DNA of 35,765 nt from Prosthecobacter debontii (GCA_945883455.1 CAMCXJ010000002.1:1-35765); one strand, 5' to 3'; positions 16,825-26,028 are shown, counted from the stretch's first letter. Numbers and translations are program-made. Notes: generated from the sequence alone by a model not told the origin.

Positions 16825-18093
16825 TCACGTGTGTTCCCATCCCGTGCGTGGCTTGCGGGTGGTGAGGGTGTTGGCCTCGGCATCGCCGGGAAATTCTTCC
16901 TTGGCGGGATCCCATGTAAGTTTCCGCCGGAGCTTGTAACCGATGTTGGCGAGGTGGCAGACGGTGGCGGTGCGATGGCCGGTCTCTGCGGAACAGATCG
17001 GTTCTTTGCGGGTTTTGATGCAGTCGAGCCAATTGCGGAGGTGATCCTTGGGCCAGGCGCTACCGTCTGCAATCGAAGCGGTGATGATCTCCGCAGGGTC
17101 GCTTTCGAGCAAATTCCGATCCACGCGAATCGTACCTTTCGTGCCTTCGAAGGTGCAGCCGGTCGGACCGCCATGAAACATCTCAACGCCGTTCGCATAG
17201 GTAAATTTCAAACCCGTTTCTCCCACCGCCGGAGGCTCGACGCTGACCGGGCCGCTGGCATCCATACCCATGGCCCATTGCGCGATGTCGAAATGGTGTG
17301 CGCCGATGTCCGCCAGCATGCCGCCGGCGTATTCCTCGTAATTGCGGAACGCAGGGAAATGGTTGTGGATACCTTTCGGGCAGAGTTTCTCGTGATATCC
17401 TCGCTGCGGCGCCGGGCCTAGCCAGAGATCCCAGTTCAGGTTTCCAGGCGTCTGTTGATCGGGAAGATCGCAGGGCTTTGGCGAAGCGCCGACACCGATG
17501 CGGATCGTCTTCAGATCGCCGATGCCACCTGTGCGGATCAGCTCCACTGCCTTGCGAAAATGATGACCGAACTCGCAGCGCTGCTGGCTGCCGGTTTGGA
17601 AAATGATCTTGTGATCCCGCACGCTGTTAACCAGCAGGCGGCCCTCGGCGATGTTCTGGGTGAGCGGCTTCTCGCAATAGATATCCAGTTTTTTTCTAGC
17701 CGCCGCGAGCGCCGGGTGAACGTGCATGTGGTCGGGCGTCATGATCACCACCGCGTCGAGATCGTCGCGCTCCAGCAGTTCACGATAATCCACATACGTC
17801 GCGCAGCCCTTGTAGGTGCCGGATTTCATGTCCTCCGCGTAGCGTTTCTCGACTTCTTCCTTCGCCTTCGCGAGCCGGGTGCCTTCCACCTCGCACACCG
17901 CAACGATGCGCACATCTGCTTGCCGTAGTGCGTGACTCATCACCCCGTAAGCCCGCTTGCCATATCCGATGAAGGCGATGTTGAGCTGCGCGTCCGCCGG
18001 CGCGGCGCGGAGCATGGACGAGCCAAAGGTAGCGGCGGCGGCAGTAGCGGTGAGGAAACGGCGGCGGGAAAGGGTAATTGGTTTTTGTATCAC
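16825..18093 (-). CDS. Gfo/Idh/MocA-family oxidoreductase with Tat-like signal
   Basis: SRRRFLTATAAAATFGSSMLRAAPADAQLNIAFIGYGKRAYG, VVIMTPDHMHVHPALAAARKKLDIYCEKPLTQN, GMLADIGAHHFDIAQWAM. GTG at 18093 taken as start; TTG at 18117 possible. Confidence 0.9.
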   Translation of the reverse strand: MIQKPITLSRRRFLTATAAAATFGSSMLRAAPADAQLNIAFIGYGKRAYGVMSHALRQADVRIVAVCEVEGTRLAKAKEEVEKRYAEDMKSGTYKGCATYVDYRELLERDDLDAVVIMTPDHMHVHPALAAARKKLDIYCEKPLTQNIAEGRLLVNSVRDHKIIFQTGSQQRCEFGHHFRKAVELIRTGGIGDLKTIRIGVGASPKPCDLPDQQTPGNLNWDLWLGPAPQRGYHEKLCPKGIHNHFPAFRNYEEYAGGMLADIGAHHFDIAQWAMGMDASGPVSVEPPAVGETGLKFTYANGVEMFHGGPTGCTFEGTKGTIRVDRNLLESDPAEIITASIADGSAWPKDHLRNWLDCIKTRKEPICSAETGHRTATVCHLANIGYKLRRKLTWDPAKEEFPGDAEANTLTTRKPRTGWEHT

Positions 18094-18202
18094 GAGAGTT
18101 GTTACGTGACGGGGCAAGCTTTTCTTTCCAACGGATACGATACTGACTTTGTTTTGACCTTACGAACGGCGCAGCGTATGCATAATATTTAGTCCTTTCC
18201 GC

Positions 18203-19396
18203 ATGAAACTTGCCATCCTTTCCTGCTCCCCTAAGTGCCACTCCACCCGCCGACTCATCGAGGCCGGGCGTAAACGCGGGCACAGGATTGAGGTCCTCAA
18301 CACCCAGCGCCTCACCATCGCGCTAGATCAGGGAGCTCCAGCTCTTTATTATCATGGGAAAGCCCTGCGCACCCCGGATGCGGTGTTGCCGCGGATCGGC
18401 ACATCGATCACGCGCTATGGCACCGCGGTGGTGCGGCAGTTTGAGCAGATGGATGTTTTTACACCAAACACCGCTGCAGGCATCAGCAACTCCCGCGACA
18501 AGCTGCGCTCGCTGCAGATCCTTTCCCGCCACGATGTTGGCATCCCCACCACGGCTTATGTGGATGACAAGCGCGACCTCGAGGACGCCCTGCAGCGCGT
18601 CGGCGGCGCACCCGTCATCATCAAGCTGCTAGAAGGCACGCAGGGCGTGGGCGTGATTCTCGCCGACAAGATCGAGATCGCGCGCGCCATCGTCGAGACC
18701 CTGCACTCCACCAAACAGCAGGTGTTGCTCCAGAAATTCGTGGCGGAAAGCAAAGGCAAGGATGTCCGCGCCTTCGTGATCGGGGATCGTGTGGTCGCTG
18801 CGATCCGGCGGGTGGCGCAGGGGCAGGAATTCCGATCCAACGTCCATCGCGGAGGAAAGGCCGAGGCGATCACGCTCGATCCCGCCTACGAGGAAGCCGC
18901 CGTCCGCGCCGCGCAGATCATGGGCCTGCGCATTTGCGGGGTGGATATGTTGGAAGGAAAAGACGGCCCACAGATCATGGAGGTGAATTCCTCACCTGGC
19001 CTCGAGGGCATCGAGGGGGCCACCGGTCTCGACATCGCTGGCGAGATCATCGATTACATAGGAGATCAGGTAAAATTTCCGGAAATCGATATCCGCCAGC
19101 GGCTGACTGTTTCGCGGGGCTATTCGGTGGCGGACATCCACATCCCGATCGGCAGTTCGTATGTAGGCATGTCGATCGAGCAAACCGGCTTGCGCGAACA
19201 GGATGTGGTGGTGCTCACTTTGCGCCGCAAGGGTATCGTCATTTCCAACCCCAAGGGCTGCCGTGTGTTGGAAGCCGATGACACCCTGCTCTGCTACGGT
19301 AGATCCGAGCACATGAAAGGTCTCATCCCCGCCAAGAAAAAGAAACACAGGAGGGTGAAAAAGCTGCCCACAAAACCGGAGAAAGACGAGCCGTGA
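18203..19396 (+). CDS. RimK-family alpha-L-glutamate ligase (ATP-grasp) with C-terminal TrkA-C/RCK_C-like domain
   Basis: MKLAILSCSPKCHSTRRLIEAG, VLPRIGTSITRYGTAVVRQFE, VIIKLLEGTQGVGV, MEVNSSPGLEGIE; then SRGYSVADIHIPIGSSYVGMSIEQTGLREQDVVVLTLRRKGIVISNPKGCRVLEADDTLLCYGRSEHM. Confidence 0.88.
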   Translation: MKLAILSCSPKCHSTRRLIEAGRKRGHRIEVLNTQRLTIALDQGAPALYYHGKALRTPDAVLPRIGTSITRYGTAVVRQFEQMDVFTPNTAAGISNSRDKLRSLQILSRHDVGIPTTAYVDDKRDLEDALQRVGGAPVIIKLLEGTQGVGVILADKIEIARAIVETLHSTKQQVLLQKFVAESKGKDVRAFVIGDRVVAAIRRVAQGQEFRSNVHRGGKAEAITLDPAYEEAAVRAAQIMGLRICGVDMLEGKDGPQIMEVNSSPGLEGIEGATGLDIAGEIIDYIGDQVKFPEIDIRQRLTVSRGYSVADIHIPIGSSYVGMSIEQTGLREQDVVVLTLRRKGIVISNPKGCRVLEADDTLLCYGRSEHMKGLIPAKKKKHRRVKKLPTKPEKDEP

Positions 19397-19836
19397 GCAT
19401 GACCATAGGCTGGCGCGAATGGGTCGAGTTTCCCGACTGGGGCATCCGCCTCAAAGCCAAAGCCGATACGGGTGCGCGCAGCAGTGCGATCGACTGTGCT
19501 GAGATCACCGAGCTACCCGGCAATCGTGTGTGTTTCACCGTCCGCCTCGACCGGAAGGACAAGAAACTAATTTCATTAGAGGCGGATATCATCGCCCGGA
19601 AAAAAGTACGCTCATCCACCGGCCGCCCAGCGAGCCGCCTCTTCGTAGAGACGCAACTCCGCCTCGCCGGGGTGGAGAAACGCATCATGGTCTCACTGGT
19701 TTCACGCAAGCGCATGATCCACCGCCTGCTCCTCGGGCGCGAGGCGCTTGCCAACGATTTCTTGGTCGATCCCGCCGTCGATCACTGGGCCACTCCGAAG
19801 AAACCGGCAAAAATCAAGCCGATGGGCGAGAAGTGA
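19393..19836 (+). CDS. RimB-like putative ATP-dependent zinc protease (PF05618-type)
   Basis: GWREWVEFPDWGIRLKAKADTGARSSAIDC, VRSSTGRPASR, LLLGREALANDFLVDP; GTGA overlap with the RimK-like gene. Confidence 0.85.
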   Translation: MSMTIGWREWVEFPDWGIRLKAKADTGARSSAIDCAEITELPGNRVCFTVRLDRKDKKLISLEADIIARKKVRSSTGRPASRLFVETQLRLAGVEKRIMVSLVSRKRMIHRLLLGREALANDFLVDPAVDHWATPKKPAKIKPMGEK

Positions 19837-19899
19837 CGTGCGGACAACGCGCCAGCGATCACCCCTCCGGAAGAATCCGAAGATTCAGTTGCCCCGATC

Positions 19900-21714
19900 T
19901 CATTTGCGATCCCGTTCCTTTCTCAGGCGTTCGATCATATCGTCCGGCAGAGGATCGCCGGTGACGAGCGAGAGTTCCCGGCGGATTTGTTCGTTCGAAT
20001 CCTCAAGGGCTTTATGTGCCCTAGCGACCGCTCTGTATCTTGCTTCCCAATCATCGCTGCGGCTGCCTAGCGCGCGAGCCACGCCGCGCAGCTCGGAGGT
20101 CACGGATTTGGCGCGGTCAAGCAGCTCGGAGCTGTCACGATCCGCTAAGCGGTCAAGGAGATCCAGTTTGGTGCGGGATTCATCGTGGAGTTTCTCCAGG
20201 ACCTCGGAATTCGCGTTGAAAATGCCCTCATCTTCGAAACTTGTAGCTGCCTTGATCGGCGCGATGGCGTGCCAGACCATCGCGGCGAGGATCTTTTTGG
20301 GCAGCGTGCGGGGCGGGCGCTCCGCGGATCCCTGGAGGGCTAGCATCTTTGCGGAAAAGTGCTGGGGCATTTCCGTATGGATATCGAGCAGCCGTTGGCG
20401 GATGAAGCGGTTTGCGAGGTAGGGGCCGAGAGTAGAGGCCGGAGCCTTGTCCTTGATTTCCTGGAACTTCGCGGAAACAGCGGCCTGTTTCTCATCGGGC
20501 TTCTTCGCGCAGAGTTTCGCCATCTCCTCGGGGCCGGACGCGGTGAAGACTTCGTATTTCAGGAAAAAATCCGGTTCCTCCAAGGTCAGCAGCGCGGCGA
20601 AGAACTCGGCGGAGTCCGCGGGAATCACCAGCCGTCCACCGTCGCCTTTCCGCAGTGCGTCCACAAAATACCAGAGGTAACGGGGCGAGGTCAGCCTGCC
20701 CCGGGTGTCGATGACTCCGATCACCGTGGCGTCCGGCTCAGCGCCGGAGAGGGCGGCGTGGGCGAGAACGAAGGCAGGCCCGGTGAGGCTGATCGTATTT
20801 TTGCCGAACGGATAGAGATCGCCGTCACCCGCTTGGAAGCTGATCCTGCCGTTATCCGGGAGCGCAACCCCGGAGTTCTCGAGGGCATTCATGATCGGGG
20901 AAACGATGAACTCTTTCACATCCGCATTGTTTATCTCCCAGCTCGGCACATTGAGCTGCAGGTTTCCGCTGGCTTCCCATTCCTCGAGCTTGGGCTGCGC
21001 CTCCATTCTCACGGTGGTGTTTCCGAACGCGTAACCGGTCTCTTTATCGAAGGCGAAGAGCACCGTCTTCACCGTCGCTTTCGTAAGCGAGATGCCCGCC
21101 ATTTTCAGTTCCGGCTTGATCGGTCCCAGCTTGCTTCCAGCTTCGTCAGGTTTTTCCAAACTGACGTTGTTCTTTTCGTCGAAGCTTGGCAGGGAAGCGA
21201 CCCAGCCGTCCCATTTCCCGCGCTCCGGGGATTTCAGTAAATCGACGGCGGCGGGATGATCAGGATCGAGCGCCGCGACGGTATCACCGAGGAGGTCAGC
21301 GAGGAGATTGCCATCCTTGCCCGCCTCCGGAGTGGAGAGCCAGCCGTTGAGTTGCCACGCTTCTGTCTTCGCGCGGGTGAGTCTTTCCGGATCCGGACTG
21401 TGGAGGTTCCCGCCACCGGTGATGGATGAAAGGATATCGCGCGCGGACGAGTTGGCGGGATCGAGGGCCAGGGCTAGCGCGAGTGCCTGCGCGGCGGTGC
21501 GGCGAAGGGGTGCTTCTTTCAGGGAGGCGCTCTGGGAGAGCAGGGTCATTGTCTGCGAGAGGGAGAGCATGGCATCCGTATCGATCGGAAGCTTGTCCCT
21601 GCGGAAAGGCGGCATCACATCGGCCGGCGGGACAAACGGGGGCGCGGCGCCGGATGTCACCGCAGGAAGGGTGAAAATCGCGGCGGCGAAAAATGATCGG
21701 ATGGCATTTGTCAT
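19900..21714 (-). CDS. Exported protein with a region resembling the Lon/S16 proteolytic fold, apparently without catalytic dyad
   Basis: Signal peptide MTNAIRSFFAAAIFTLPAVTSGA. Segment ATVKTVLFAFDKETGYAFGNTTVRME...LTGPAFVLAHAALSGAEPDATVIGVIDTRGRLTSPRYLWYFVDALRKGDGGRLVIPADSAEFF follows the order of Lon P-domain motifs. Confidence 0.7.
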   Translation of the reverse strand: MTNAIRSFFAAAIFTLPAVTSGAAPPFVPPADVMPPFRRDKLPIDTDAMLSLSQTMTLLSQSASLKEAPLRRTAAQALALALALDPANSSARDILSSITGGGNLHSPDPERLTRAKTEAWQLNGWLSTPEAGKDGNLLADLLGDTVAALDPDHPAAVDLLKSPERGKWDGWVASLPSFDEKNNVSLEKPDEAGSKLGPIKPELKMAGISLTKATVKTVLFAFDKETGYAFGNTTVRMEAQPKLEEWEASGNLQLNVPSWEINNADVKEFIVSPIMNALENSGVALPDNGRISFQAGDGDLYPFGKNTISLTGPAFVLAHAALSGAEPDATVIGVIDTRGRLTSPRYLWYFVDALRKGDGGRLVIPADSAEFFAALLTLEEPDFFLKYEVFTASGPEEMAKLCAKKPDEKQAAVSAKFQEIKDKAPASTLGPYLANRFIRQRLLDIHTEMPQHFSAKMLALQGSAERPPRTLPKKILAAMVWHAIAPIKAATSFEDEGIFNANSEVLEKLHDESRTKLDLLDRLADRDSSELLDRAKSVTSELRGVARALGSRSDDWEARYRAVARAHKALEDSNEQIRRELSLVTGDPLPDDMIERLRKERDRK

Positions 21715-21799
21715 GGCTTTAGCGGCGGATACTCGTATTTTTACGCTCGCGGACAAGAGAACATTGCGGCGCGGCATGCCTTTCTGCGAGGTTATCCGC

Positions 21800-22216
21800 A
21801 TGGAGGAGGTGACCAACGAGATGGCGACGCGCGAGGAAGTGATGTTTTTCGATACGGATTGCGGCGGCGTGGTGCACAACCTCGCCTATTTGCGGATGAT
21901 CGAAACTTGCCGGACGAGGCTCGCGGCGTTGCTGGGCATGGATCTGCGCGGGATGCCGGAGACGGGAATTTACCCGGTGCTGACGCGGACTGAGGTGGAT
22001 TACGAGAAGCCTGCGAAGCTCGGGGATTGGATCGAGATCCGGGGCAAGCTCGGGGAGGTGGGCGCGGCGAGATTTTGGTGCGAGTTCGAGATGCGCCGCG
22101 AGGAGGACGGGGCGCTGCTGGTCACGGCGCGGCAGGCGCTGGCGCTGGTGAAAATGCCGGAAGGCAAGCCGCTGCGCCTGCCCCGCGGCTTCGGCAAGCG
22201 CGGTGTGCCGGGTTAA
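21800..22216 (+). CDS. Acyl-CoA thioesterase, 4HBT/YbgC-like hotdog fold
   Basis: VMFFDTDCGGVVHNLAYLRMIETCR, PVLTRTEVDYEKPAKLGDWIEI. Confidence 0.88.
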   Translation: MEEVTNEMATREEVMFFDTDCGGVVHNLAYLRMIETCRTRLAALLGMDLRGMPETGIYPVLTRTEVDYEKPAKLGDWIEIRGKLGEVGAARFWCEFEMRREEDGALLVTARQALALVKMPEGKPLRLPRGFGKRGVPG

Positions 22217-23916
22217 TCGATTATCGCCTCGCGGAATCGCTTCACATTTCCCTCCACGGAACGGACTTCCTCTTCCAAGACATTGATCGCCCGGGCATTC
22301 CCGCCCTTCGCGATTTGCTCGATCTGGTTCTGCAATTCCAGCACATAAACGCTGGCGAGGGATGCGATCTCGCCCTCAAGCCCGCTTTGCATCGCCGCCT
22401 GTTTTTCCACATGGCTGGCGTGGATATCCTCCGCGCCGTCAACAGCCCGGAAGCCGGCGGGAAGCGTTTCCGGGAGCTTGTCACCGCTGTCCTCCCAGAT
22501 CCGCAGGTTTTCGGAAAGTGTTTCGCCGATGCGCTCGCGGTCCCCTAAGGAAAGCCCATCTGCGGCGGATTCCATCGCCTTCCTGTAATCGCTTAGGTTG
22601 GCCTTCATGTCGCGGCGATGGCTTTCCAGAGCTGGTCCTACTCGCTGGCGTATCGATGAGCGGGCGCGACGCAGGAGATCGGCGGGATCCGGCTCGGACT
22701 CTTCCTTGGCGGTAGGCGCCGGGCTTGGGTGGGGTGGCGTTTGTTCGGTTGCCGCCGGCACCTGCGGCAGGGAGAGAGGCGCGGCGGATTTTCCTTTCAT
22801 CACGAAATAGGTGACGGCCGCGACGATCAGCGCGATGAGCAGGAATATGACCAAGCCGGAACCCGAGGGCCCCTTGGCAAGGGGCTTCGGGGTTCCGTAG
22901 GGGCTCTGGGGCCTCAGCGCAGTGGCCGGGGAAGGGTTTGGCGGCGCGGCGCTTCGCCGAGAGAGCGCAGAATGGACGGGCCTGGACAGGGCGCTGTGGG
23001 CGGGTGCGGCGGCCGCTCGATGGACGGGCCTTGAAATCGCGGGCACTCCCGCGTTCGGCGTGGCCTTCGTGGCAGGCGTGCCTGTCCGCAGGGTGCGGTT
23101 CGGCATCACCGCGATGTTGCCAAGTTCCCGTGCGAGTTCGGCAGCGGAGGCGAATCGCCGGTTCGGATTCGGATGCGTGGCGCGCTGGATCACTGCATCG
23201 AGACGATGGTTGCAACCGCATATCTGCGAGGCCGGACGAGGGTCTGCGTTGGGCAGGTGACCTGTCAGGAGCTCATGGAGCATCACGCCTACGGAAAAGA
23301 TGTCGGTGCGCTGGTCGATTGTGAACGGTGGACGCAGAACTTCCGGCGCGGTGTAGCCCGGCGTGCCGAAGATCTGCTCACCATCTACGATCTGGCGCTC
23401 GAGCGTCCGCGCCAAGCCGAAATCCCCGATTTTAGGGTTCATCTGGCCGTCGAGCAGGATATTGGAAGGTTTGATGTCTCGGTGCAGGATCCCATAATCA
23501 TGGGCGTGCGCGAGGCCGTGACATACATTGATGACCAGATTGATTGCATCCGCATGTTCGATAGAAAAGCCATGTGCCGCGTGGTGAAGGGATTGCCCCT
23601 CTACGAACTCCATCACGATGAAAAGCAGCCCTTCCACCTCGCCGAAATCATACACGCCGATCAGGTTCGGATGGTTCAATTTCGCCATCGCCTTTGCCTC
23701 GGATTCAAACCCGGAGCGGAACTCGACGTTTGCTGAGAACTCGCGCGGCAGGATCTTGATCGCCACAGGACGCTCCAGCGACGTTTGCACCGCGTGGTAA
23801 ACCGCACCCATACCGCCGCACGCGATAAGTCCGAGGATCTCGTAATTGGGGAAAAGCCTCGCGACCTCCCCCACCTCGGGAGCTACAAATAGGGCGCTAT
23901 GTTTCGGCTCGCTCAT
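22213..23916 (-). CDS. Serine/threonine protein kinase with single C-terminal-side TM segment
   Basis: GGMGAVYHAVQTSLERPVAIKIL, ILHRDIKPSNILLDG, IGDFGLAR, GTPGYTAPEVLR; TM GLVIFLLIALIVAAVTYFVM and predicted helical tail. Confidence 0.95.
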   Translation of the reverse strand: MSEPKHSALFVAPEVGEVARLFPNYEILGLIACGGMGAVYHAVQTSLERPVAIKILPREFSANVEFRSGFESEAKAMAKLNHPNLIGVYDFGEVEGLLFIVMEFVEGQSLHHAAHGFSIEHADAINLVINVCHGLAHAHDYGILHRDIKPSNILLDGQMNPKIGDFGLARTLERQIVDGEQIFGTPGYTAPEVLRPPFTIDQRTDIFSVGVMLHELLTGHLPNADPRPASQICGCNHRLDAVIQRATHPNPNRRFASAAELARELGNIAVMPNRTLRTGTPATKATPNAGVPAISRPVHRAAAAPAHSALSRPVHSALSRRSAAPPNPSPATALRPQSPYGTPKPLAKGPSGSGLVIFLLIALIVAAVTYFVMKGKSAAPLSLPQVPAATEQTPPHPSPAPTAKEESEPDPADLLRRARSSIRQRVGPALESHRRDMKANLSDYRKAMESAADGLSLGDRERIGETLSENLRIWEDSGDKLPETLPAGFRAVDGAEDIHASHVEKQAAMQSGLEGEIASLASVYVLELQNQIEQIAKGGNARAINVLEEEVRSVEGNVKRFREAIID

Positions 23917-23960
23917 CGGATCGGTTTATTTTTACTTCACACACGACAATTAGTCAGGCG

Positions 23961-23983
23961 CTCGGACTTGTTACAAGCCCGAG
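23961..23983. promoter_or_regulatory. 23-bp near-perfect palindrome, candidate operator
   Basis: CTCGGACTTGT-T-ACAAGCCCGAG, one mismatched pair, in the divergent gap between the kinase and deaminase genes. Confidence 0.4.
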
Positions 23984-24057
23984 TAATCGTTTTCGAACAG
24001 CTTTACACAGGCAAAGGCGGGTCATATCCCTGCGGCCTTGTCAGCGATCGCCGGGAA

Positions 24058-24540
24058 ATGTATGAAATTACCATGAAAGAAGAATTCATGCGGCGCGCCA
24101 TCCAACTCGCGAGAAACGGCATGCGTGCCGGGGACGGCGGCCCCTTTGGCGCAGTCATCGTACGCGACACGGAAATCATCGGCGAGGGCTGGAACCGCGT
24201 CCTCGCCACCAACGATCCCACCGCCCACGGCGAGATCGTAGCCATCCGCGATGCGTGCGTGAAAACCGGCAGCCACACTCTGGAAGGCTGCGTGATCCAT
24301 ACCACCGGCCAGCCCTGCCCGATGTGTCTCGGCGCGATCCATTGGGCGCGTATTTCCACGATTCACTATGGCTTCGATATCACCATTGCCGCCCGCCTCG
24401 GGTTCGATGACTGCGAGTTCTTCCGCCAGTTCACCTTGCCAGCCGCCGAGCGCTCGATCCCCGAGACACAGCTCGCCCGCGAAGAGGCGCTCGCGCTGGC
24501 GGAGGAATACCTAGCGATGCCCGGTAGAAAAATTTACTAA
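24058..24540 (+). CDS. Nucleoside/guanine deaminase (CDA-fold, GuaD-like)
   Basis: GGPFGAVIVRD, NDPTAHGEIVAIRDAC, TTGQPCPMCLGAIHWARI. Confidence 0.9.
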   Translation: MYEITMKEEFMRRAIQLARNGMRAGDGGPFGAVIVRDTEIIGEGWNRVLATNDPTAHGEIVAIRDACVKTGSHTLEGCVIHTTGQPCPMCLGAIHWARISTIHYGFDITIAARLGFDDCEFFRQFTLPAAERSIPETQLAREEALALAEEYLAMPGRKIY

Positions 24541-24603
24541 CGCACAGGTCCACCGCAACAGCTGGCTTGACGTTTCAAGAAACAGGGTGGGAATATCCCG
24601 CGC

Positions 24604-25797
24604 ATGGCATGGCGTGTGGACGAAGCGGTGGAACACGGGTTGATCGACAACACCGTCGAGGGGCTCACCACCGGCAGGATCTGGCTCGCGGGGCGCGATG
24701 AGCCATTGATCCTTTCCCTCAACGGCGACTGCTGGCGGGATCTCGCGGGAACCGTCCTGGAGTTCGAAAATCCCAATCCCCGCGTCTGCCCCGAGGCCTC
24801 CGAACTCGATACCGAGCAAACCGGCATCATTGGCGATGTCACTGCCTCCCGCAAAGCACGTGTGCCGGAAATTTCCGAAGAAGAAATGGACGAGTGCGAA
24901 CGGCTCGGTCAGGAAATCCCTTTTCAATGGAGCAACGTCCTTTACCTCGAGTGGTTCAGCGAAATCAACGGGCGAGTGCTTATCGAGGCGGCCGATTATC
25001 ACCTCAAGGTCTCCGCCAGCGAATGGCAGATGGACGAGGATCAGGAGGAGGCGCAGAAACTCGCAAACCTCAGCGCGATGCGGGATTTCCTCGCCCAGGT
25101 GATACGCCGTGCCGAGCCAGACGATTCCTCAGGAAGCGCACCCGACACCGCCAAAGGCGAGCTCGACGAGTTCGAGTGGGAAGAGCGCCTCAAGGAATCC
25201 GACCGCCTTAGCGACGCCTATCAGGAGGTGCTGGAGAAATACATCGACGACCACGATAGCGAGCGGAAAGAGGCTTTTGTAATGGGCTGGGACGGTCTTC
25301 TCGGAGCCATGGCGGAACGCGAGGAAAGCGGCGAGGACGACGACTTCGATGATGAAGGGGATTTCCACGAAGAATGGCGGGACTCCGACGATGACGATGA
25401 AGAAGACGATGAAGACGATGAGGATTGGCTCGCCGAAAGCCACCCATTACAAACGAGGGCACGCGAGGTGGCGATGCGCTGCTTTGATCTGCTGAGCCGC
25501 GGTGATGATAAGGACAGCCCGGCGCAGCGGCTCGTATCCGATCTGATGCAGGTCAGCGCCAAGCTCGCGGGCGTGCTCCACGGGTATGACGGCACTCACG
25601 AGCCTGAGTCCGGGTTCGTCCTTGCGGTACTGAAACGCTGCCTAAATTGGATCAACGATGCCGTTGGCGCTTGCGGCGAATTGATTGCCACTGCAGACGA
25701 TCCTGATGCTTACGCTTCCCTCGTAAACCTACGCGACGAAATTTTTGCTATCCGCGACGGGATTATCGAACTTCGCCGGGAACTCAAGAAAAGTTGA
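24604..25797 (+). CDS. Hypothetical cytoplasmic protein with strongly acidic central tract
   Basis: Long ORF; central EDDDFDDEGDFHEEWRDSDDDDEEDDEDDEDW; no recognised domain. Confidence 0.75.
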   Translation: MAWRVDEAVEHGLIDNTVEGLTTGRIWLAGRDEPLILSLNGDCWRDLAGTVLEFENPNPRVCPEASELDTEQTGIIGDVTASRKARVPEISEEEMDECERLGQEIPFQWSNVLYLEWFSEINGRVLIEAADYHLKVSASEWQMDEDQEEAQKLANLSAMRDFLAQVIRRAEPDDSSGSAPDTAKGELDEFEWEERLKESDRLSDAYQEVLEKYIDDHDSERKEAFVMGWDGLLGAMAEREESGEDDDFDDEGDFHEEWRDSDDDDEEDDEDDEDWLAESHPLQTRAREVAMRCFDLLSRGDDKDSPAQRLVSDLMQVSAKLAGVLHGYDGTHEPESGFVLAVLKRCLNWINDAVGACGELIATADDPDAYASLVNLRDEIFAIRDGIIELRRELKKS

Positions 25798-25831
25798 CAA
25801 ATTCAAACTCCGGCATACTCATTTCCTTCAC

Positions 25832-26017
25832 ATGAAAAAGATATTGAGAACGTCATTTCTGTATGTGGCTGCCCTCGCAGTCCTATCATCCTGTAACACC
25901 ACCGTTGGGCTAGGGCGAGACATGCGTGTCCTCGGCACCGAGATGGAAAAAAAAGCAGAGCAGCAGACAGGCGGTTCTGGGGCGGAATATCAGTCTGGCG
26001 GCGCACCCGTTTACTAG
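25832..26017 (+). CDS. Entericidin-like small lipoprotein
   Basis: MKKILRTSFLYVAALAVLSSCNTTVGLGRDMRVLGTEMEKKAEQ; lipobox SSC. Confidence 0.75.
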   Translation: MKKILRTSFLYVAALAVLSSCNTTVGLGRDMRVLGTEMEKKAEQQTGGSGAEYQSGGAPVY

Positions 26018-26028
26018 TTTCCTAGTAA
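26011..26028. repeat. Palindrome spanning the stop codons of two convergent genes
   Basis: TTACTAG-tttc-CTAGTAA. Contains TAG (26015-26017, + gene) and CTA (26022-26024, - gene). Confidence 0.6.

Noticed and set aside
18158-18190. TTGACC...TATGCA upstream of the RimK-like gene as a promoter
   Set aside because: Spacing is 17 bp, but the -10 match is only 3/6; not firm enough to list as a feature.
20359-21240. 293-aa forward ORF opposite the Lon-like protein
   Set aside because: Antisense shadow; the reverse-strand frame has a signal peptide and continuous domain-like structure.
25794-25822. TTGACA at the stop codon of the acidic-protein gene as a promoter for the entericidin-like gene
   Set aside because: Good -35 box, but no convincing -10 at 16-18 bp spacing.
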